Shown: one piece after another, positions 5,957-9,278 of the stretch | How the letters are laid out: each line of letters begins with the position of its first letter | How positions within the stretch are numbered: position 1 is the stretch's first letter | Source of the DNA: an uncultured Bacilli bacterium | Lineage (GTDB): Bacteria; Bacillota_I; Bacilli_A; RF39; UBA660 | Direction: 5' to 3' | Assembly (NCBI GenBank): GCA_949025205.1 | Contig: CARMXJ010000050.1 | Location: 1-9,278 of the forward strand | Length of the DNA: 9,278 nt | The notes under the pieces: model-generated | What the model was told of the DNA's origin: nothing | Seen by the model: the letters and a program-made list of their open reading frames with translations, nothing else | Database searches by the model: none | Program-made: the position numbers and the translations under genes

Positions 5957-5966
5957 TCGCTTTTTT
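5938..5966 (+). terminator. intrinsic terminator of rplU-prp-rpmA, overlapping the rpmA stop
   Basis: AAGCGTTTAC (5938-5947) pairs with GTAATCGCTT (5953-5962) over 10 positions with one T-T mismatch, loop GAAAA, and a run of six Ts at 5961-5966. The left arm is rpmA coding sequence and the stop TAA (5954-5956) is in the right arm. It insulates the following gene from the ribosomal operon. Confidence 0.75.
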
Positions 5967-5980
5967 AAAGTATTAAAATA

Positions 5981-5989
5981 TGGTATAGT
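5981..5989 (+). promoter_or_regulatory. candidate extended -10 promoter of the 378-residue gene
   Basis: TGG plus TATAGT (5984-5989) forms an extended -10 element. The position of a -35 box with a 17-base spacer is TTTTTT (5961-5966), the terminator T run, so the promoter would rely on the extended -10. Transcription would start near 5996. A modest ribosome site (AAGGGAG, 5996-6002) is 14 bases before ATG 6017, longer than usual. Confidence 0.5.
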
Positions 5990-6016
5990 AAACATAAGGG
6001 AGAGTGAAGTTACAAT

Positions 6017-7153
6017 ATGGAAATAAAGAAACAATTTTATTTGTATTTTGAAAAAGTAATAGAACATGAATTAAAATTAGTACGAAATGAATTCAATCTT
6101 AAAACTTTAAAAGATTGGAATAACTTTAAAAAAAATATTCAAACTTTATATAATGATTTTTCTGGAGCAATTAATGCACTGAACGAAGATGCAATTGATA
6201 GTATCGCTGTAACAAATCGTTTAAAATACATGGAGCGTTTAATAAATTGCATAAAGGAACTTGAGTCTCATTTTAATAATCAAGCAATCGAGAACCATTT
6301 ACCAAAAATAATGCAAAATCTAGCAACTTTATGCGAATATAATTATAAAAAATCTGGATTAAGAGAAATATTAGAGCAAAATGAATTTGATAACGATTTT
6401 AAAAAGAAAAATCCAAATGAAAAGGATGTAGAAGTAGAAGATAATTATGGTCATACATTTAGGATTCGTGGTATTTATCAAGAAGAATTTACTACGCTAG
6501 TGAAAGAATTAAAAGAATTGAGACCCAATTATAACATAGCAGCTGCTTTCATTTCGGGAACCAGCACTTCTTCTCAAGCAATAGCAAATTCTAAGAATAT
6601 TGAAACATCTGAAAGAAAAATAGAAGCACATGAGCAAAATATGCTTGCAGGAAATATTAAGTTAACAAATAAAAAGGATTGGGACTTATTTAAAACAGAA
6701 GTACTTACTTTAGCAACAGAATATACTACGACACTTGCAAAACTAACAACGGCTAAAATTGTATGGGCTAGAGATGATCTACAATATTATATTTCTTTAC
6801 TTTCAAAAATCGTAACAACTATGGAAGGAAAATATAAAGAGGAAGACATAGAAATTTACTTACCCGTTATTGAGAAAAACATTAAAACTTTATGTTTTTG
6901 GAATTATTGTACAACCCAAATGTATGAAATGATAAAAAGAACAAAAATGGCAAAACTAGATAGTAGTGAAACTTGTATAATTGGAGGCTATGAAGTTGCT
7001 TTAAGATATAAAGCAAGGTTCGAAGAACTTTTAATGAAACAAAAACAATTGCAAGTACAATTTGAAGAGGCCATTCAATTTGTTTTTGGTGATAAAAAAG
7101 AATTGGAAAAATTTGAAAAATCCATAAAAAATTATAGTGGCAGTAAAAGATAA
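6017..7153 (+). CDS. unrecognised protein with two copies of a helical unit, in the spo0B slot
   Basis: I do not recognise this 378-residue protein. It has no signal peptide or membrane helix, is rich in Lys, Glu, Asn and Leu, and looks mostly alpha-helical and cytoplasmic. It consists of two divergent copies of one unit (about 30-181 and 217-359) joined by a polar linker. Shared landmarks are KDW-x2-FK (32-37 and 220-225), LxY (69 and 255), an IE-x2-LP-x-I motif (91-98 and 278-285), N-x2-TLC-x2-NY (101-110 and 288-297) with a conserved Cys (106 and 293), and a GH/GG-started C-terminal helix. It lies between rpmA and obg, where Bacillus has spo0B, but shows no resemblance to Spo0B. Codon choice differs from its neighbours: about 6 of 30 Asn codons are AAC and 2 of 26 Thr codons ACC, against roughly 10 of 18 and 11 of 20 in radC. 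This suggests later acquisition. It has its own promoter and no visible terminator before obg. Confidence 0.85.
   Translation: MEIKKQFYLYFEKVIEHELKLVRNEFNLKTLKDWNNFKKNIQTLYNDFSGAINALNEDAIDSIAVTNRLKYMERLINCIKELESHFNNQAIENHLPKIMQNLATLCEYNYKKSGLREILEQNEFDNDFKKKNPNEKDVEVEDNYGHTFRIRGIYQEEFTTLVKELKELRPNYNIAAAFISGTSTSSQAIANSKNIETSERKIEAHEQNMLAGNIKLTNKKDWDLFKTEVLTLATEYTTTLAKLTTAKIVWARDDLQYYISLLSKIVTTMEGKYKEEDIEIYLPVIEKNIKTLCFWNYCTTQMYEMIKRTKMAKLDSSETCIIGGYEVALRYKARFEELLMKQKQLQVQFEEAIQFVFGDKKELEKFEKSIKNYSGSKR
6104..6559 (+). repeat. unit 1 of the internal protein duplication
   Basis: Encodes residues 30-181 of the 378-residue protein. By eye, 20-25 of the roughly 80 core positions (32-110) are identical to unit 2, allowing one- or two-residue gaps. 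The repeat is visible at protein level only; the DNA copies have diverged, so the duplication is old. Confidence 0.75.
6665..7093 (+). repeat. unit 2 of the internal protein duplication
   Basis: Encodes residues 217-359, shifted by 186-188 residues from unit 1. It keeps the KDW, LP and TLC-x2-NY landmarks. It lacks the Asp/Lys-rich insertion of unit 1 around 121-142, which makes it slightly shorter. Confidence 0.75.
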
Positions 7154-7192
7154 AAGTTTCTATTTAAAAACAAATAAAAAAGAGGTGTTAAT

Positions 7193-8467
7193 ATGTTCGT
7201 AGATGAAACAACGATAAAATTAATTGCAGGAAAAGGAGGAGACGGATGCACTTCTTTTCGTCGTGAAAAATACATTCCAATGGGAGGACCAGATGGAGGC
7301 AATGGTGGAAAAGGTGGAGACATCATTTTTGAAGCGGATAAGAGTCTAAAAACCTTGATTGATTTACGTTATAAAAAAATTGTTAAAGCAGACAAAGGAG
7401 TAAACGGAAAAGGAAGTACTAGAAATGGTGCCAACGCAGAAGATATTATTTTAAAAGTACCAGAAGGAACTACCATTTATAACGCCGATAATAATCTAAT
7501 CCTTGCCGATTTAACGAAGGACAAAGAACGAGTTGTAATTGCCCATGGGGGTCGTGGCGGCCGTGGAAACAAAGCCTTTGCCACCCATAACGAACCTGCT
7601 CCAAAATTTAGTGAACTAGGTTGCCCTGGAGAAGAAGTAGTAGTTCACTGCGAATTAAAAGTAATGGCAGACGTCGGTTTAATTGGGATGCCAAGCGTAG
7701 GAAAAAGCACCATTTTAAGTTTGATTAGCGCTGCAAAACCAAAAATAGGAGCGTATCACTTTACAACACTTAACCCAAACCTAGGAGTTGTAAAACTAAA
7801 AGACGAAAGAACATTTGTAATGGCAGACTTACCGGGTTTAATTGAAGGAGCACATGAGGGAAGTGGCTTAGGTCTTAAATTTTTACGCCATGCCATGCGT
7901 ACAAAAATACTAGCTCATGTAATTGACATGGGTTCCTTTGAAGGACGAGACCCTATAGAAGATTACCAAAAAATAAGAACAGAAATTGAAAGCTATAGTG
8001 ATAAATTAAAAAATAAAAAGGAAATTGTAATTGCCAATAAAATGGATTTAGCGCCTGCATTAGAAAATGTAGAAAAATTTAAAAAAGCTTATCCAAATGT
8101 AGCTGTTTTTGAAATAAGTGCTTTAAATAACGAAGGATTTGAAAGTCTTTTAATCCATTTAGCAAATTTACTAGAAACTTTACCCAAAGAAGACATTTAC
8201 GAAGAACAAGATTACGAAAGCTATGTCATTTATAAATTTCAAAACGAACGCCCTTATACCATCCGAAAAGATAACGATGTATGGGTATTAGAAGGAGAAG
8301 AAATAGAAAAGTTATTTAAAATGACAAGATTCACGGAAGAAGAAGCTGTTTTGCGTTTTGCTAGAAAATTAAAAGGTATGGGAGTAGAAGAAGAATTAAA
8401 ACGAATAGGTGCCAAACGTGGAGATGATGTACAAATATTAGACTACATCTTCGAATTCAAAGAATAA
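7193..8467 (+). CDS. obg: Obg/CgtA GTPase
   Basis: Obg is an essential GTP-binding protein that associates with the 50S subunit and links ribosome maturation to stress and (in Bacillus) sporulation signalling. The 424-residue protein has all three domains. The glycine-rich Obg fold is at about 1-158 (GGPDGGNGGKGGD, GGRGGRGN). The G domain is at about 159-330: G1 GMPSVGKS 165-172, G2 FTTLNP 190-195, G3 DLPGL 212-216, G4 NKMD 282-285 and G5 SAL 309-311. The C-terminal OCT domain is at about 345-420. ATG 7193 follows AGGTG by 5 bases. No convincing promoter or terminator lies in the 39 bases after the upstream gene, so it is probably read from the promoter at 5981. Its last 30 bases overlap the convergent gene at 8438-8776. 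Confidence 0.98.
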   Translation: MFVDETTIKLIAGKGGDGCTSFRREKYIPMGGPDGGNGGKGGDIIFEADKSLKTLIDLRYKKIVKADKGVNGKGSTRNGANAEDIILKVPEGTTIYNADNNLILADLTKDKERVVIAHGGRGGRGNKAFATHNEPAPKFSELGCPGEEVVVHCELKVMADVGLIGMPSVGKSTILSLISAAKPKIGAYHFTTLNPNLGVVKLKDERTFVMADLPGLIEGAHEGSGLGLKFLRHAMRTKILAHVIDMGSFEGRDPIEDYQKIRTEIESYSDKLKNKKEIVIANKMDLAPALENVEKFKKAYPNVAVFEISALNNEGFESLLIHLANLLETLPKEDIYEEQDYESYVIYKFQNERPYTIRKDNDVWVLEGEEIEKLFKMTRFTEEEAVLRFARKLKGMGVEEELKRIGAKRGDDVQILDYIFEFKE

Positions 8468-8776
8468 TTTATCTCCTATATTTAGATTTTGACTTGTATT
8501 TTTAGGAAGTTCCAAAATACTTGTCTTTTTTATTGGCAATTGGATTTTAATAATTTTATTTTTAGAAACATTTCGTTCTACAAAAACAATCTCATTTTTG
8601 TCATTTAAACCAACTACATCAATATCTTCTTTCATAAAAAAAGTATGAATACTATTACATTTTGGAAACAACATTCCAAACGAAATATTCGTTTTTCCCA
8701 TGAGTCCATACAGACGCTCACGAAAAGAGAGCGCTTCTACTATTTTTATGTAACATCCATTTAATAAAAGTTTCAC
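8438..8776 (-). CDS. DUF192 family protein
   Basis: A 112-residue minus-strand gene with the DUF192 pattern: FRERLYGLMGK near the N-terminus, GMLFPKC, then IHTFFMKEDIDVVGLNDKNEIV (family form: fMknT-x-iPLD-x-iFld) and a C-terminal LELPKN and NIGDKL. The family is widespread, beta-rich and of unsettled function. Most bacterial members carry a signal peptide, but this one starts directly at the domain and appears cytoplasmic. The start is GTG 8776, read 3 bases after AGGTGAT (8786-8780). No ATG precedes the FRERLYG motif. Its 3' end overlaps obg in opposite orientation by 30 bases, and the obg terminator is nested inside it (8491-8531). Confidence 0.88.
   Translation of the reverse strand: MKLLLNGCYIKIVEALSFRERLYGLMGKTNISFGMLFPKCNSIHTFFMKEDIDVVGLNDKNEIVFVERNVSKNKIIKIQLPIKKTSILELPKNTSQNLNIGDKLFFEFEDVV
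8491..8531 (+). terminator. intrinsic terminator of obg, inside the DUF192 gene
   Basis: GTATTTT (8496-8502) pairs with AAAATAC (8514-8520). The stem continues inward through GGA/TCC (8505-8507 with 8511-8513) past a TA bulge, and outward through GAC (8491-8493) with GTC (8523-8525) past a TT/TT mismatch. A run of six Ts follows (8526-8531). It is rightward only: the left flank carries no A run next to the stem that would serve the minus strand. It is about 25 bases past the obg stop. Confidence 0.7.
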
Positions 8777-8791
8777 AATATCACCTAATTA

Positions 8792-8800
8792 ATCATATCA
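8792..8800 (-). promoter_or_regulatory. candidate extended -10 promoter of the DUF192 gene
   Basis: On the minus strand TGA precedes TATGAT (complement of 8792-8797), an extended -10. The best -35 (TTCATT, 18 bases upstream) is poor. Transcription would start near 8785, just at the ribosome site, giving an almost leaderless message. Confidence 0.3.
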
Positions 8801-8828
8801 CGAGAAAATTAAAAAAATGAATTAAAAA

Positions 8829-8857
8829 TTGCCAAACGAACAAAAATATGTTACATT
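8829..8857 (+). promoter_or_regulatory. sigma-A promoter of the 104-residue gene
   Basis: TTGCCA (8829-8834), a 17-base spacer ending in TGT, and TACATT (8852-8857) give a fair -35/extended -10 pair. Transcription would start near 8863. It is divergent from the DUF192 gene within a 104-base intergenic region. Confidence 0.5.
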
Positions 8858-8880
8858 CTTAACAACAAGGAGGAATTTTA

Positions 8881-9195
8881 ATGTTTAATGAAAGAGAATT
8901 TATGAACTATATTGAAAATTGTTTCATAGACCCCGAAATAGGTTTGTTAATAAAGACGACTAATTATACTTATGGATTAGAAATATGGGAAATGGCAAAA
9001 ACAGAAAGAAAGTTTAAGGATGCGTTGGTAAACTATATCATTTCCAGTGGAAAAAACGCCTTAAAAGAAGAAAATCGTCCCATTACCACTGAAAATATGA
9101 AAAAGGCATTAACCCCTCAAATGGTTATAACATTAACCAGGGCATTTTATATGCCTTATGTTTTTAACAAAGAAAATAGACAAAAAAGTAAATAG
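8881..9195 (+). CDS. unrecognised 104-residue protein
   Basis: I do not recognise this protein. It has no signal peptide or membrane helix. It is predicted mostly helical and soluble, with aromatic residues concentrated in the first half (YTYGLEIWEM around 29-38) and near the end (FYMPYVFNK around 88-96). It has one Cys (14) and a basic tail. The translation start is well supported: AGGAGG (8868-8873) lies 7 bases before ATG 8881, behind a reasonable promoter. Codon use resembles the conserved genes (4 of 10 Asn codons are AAC). It is divergent from the DUF192 gene and probably monocistronic. A very A/T-rich 8-bp inverted repeat with the stop codon in its loop (9180-9207) is too weak to call a terminator. 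Confidence 0.75.
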   Translation: MFNEREFMNYIENCFIDPEIGLLIKTTNYTYGLEIWEMAKTERKFKDALVNYIISSGKNALKEENRPITTENMKKALTPQMVITLTRAFYMPYVFNKENRQKSK

Positions 9196-9278
9196 ATCAT
9201 TTTTTGTTCAAATTCAAACGAGAATAATAGAGTTGTTCGGAAACCTAAATTAAGCAATATCCAAATTATATAAAGCAC
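9196..9278. other. right-edge intergenic sequence, nothing recognised
   Basis: AT-rich sequence after the 104-residue gene. I see no gene start, RNA gene or convincing promoter. A minus-strand frame is open from the right edge (about 40 codons, hydrophobic) but it runs antisense into the preceding gene. Confidence 0.4.

Noticed and set aside
6017..7153. The 378-residue protein as Spo0B
   Set aside because: Spo0B is about half this length with a phospho-accepting His in a helical hairpin followed by a kinase-like fold; no such arrangement is visible. Only the position matches.
9180..9207. ACAAAAAA / TTTTTTGT inverted repeat as terminator of the 104-residue gene
   Set aside because: The stem is almost all A-T with a 12-base loop, and the Ts form the right arm rather than following it, so it cannot be called with confidence.
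1..9278. CRISPR arrays, insertion sequences, tRNA or rRNA genes
   Set aside because: I saw no regularly spaced repeats, transposase motifs, terminal inverted repeats or cloverleaf sequences.

Overview
The window is AT-rich, Gram-positive DNA from an endospore-forming, or recently endospore-forming, member of the Bacillota, most likely a low-GC Bacilli lineage. The evidence is a run of sporulation genes (spoIVB, a spoIIB-like gene, spoIVFA, spoIVFB), strong Shine-Dalgarno sites, and the conserved block radC-mreC-mreD-spoIVFA-spoIVFB-rplU-prp-rpmA-obg known from Bacillus. TGA is used as a stop (mreC, spoIVFB) and TGG encodes Trp, so the code is the standard bacterial one, not the Mycoplasma code.

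Layout. 1-294 is intergenic, with a clear terminator hairpin, a possible sigma-G-type promoter for spoIVB and a weak minus-strand mini-ORF. 295-1269 is spoIVB, closed by a terminator whose loop holds the stop codon. 1366-4940 is a tightly packed, probably single transcription unit: a SPOR-domain (SpoIIB-like) protein, radC, mreC, mreD, spoIVFA and spoIVFB, with several overlaps. A near-consensus sigma-A promoter inside the end of spoIVFB starts a separate translation operon (L21 leader RNA, rplU, prp, rpmA), which ends in a terminator overlapping the rpmA stop. 6017-7153 is an unrecognised 378-residue protein built from two divergent copies of one helical unit. It sits where Bacillus has spo0B, has its own promoter and a different codon usage, and runs into obg. 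Convergent to obg is a DUF192 gene on the minus strand; the obg terminator lies inside it. A 104-residue orphan gene closes the window, followed by about 80 bases with nothing recognised.

How the genes fit together. SpoIVB is the forespore-secreted serine protease that cuts SpoIVFA and so releases the SpoIVFB membrane metalloprotease, which processes pro-sigma-K. In B. subtilis spoIVB is far from spoIVFAB; here protease and target complex lie within about 3 kb. MreC/MreD belong to the cell-wall elongation machinery, but mreB, maf, minC, minD and spo0B are all absent from their usual places. Prp matures L27 by removing its N-terminal extension, and both are encoded side by side with L21. Obg is a ribosome-associated GTPase.

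The main novelty candidate is the duplicated protein in the spo0B slot. Other themes are terminators embedded in coding ends, promoters overlapping terminators, and a recurrent AGGTGAT/AGGTGAA ribosome-binding site.
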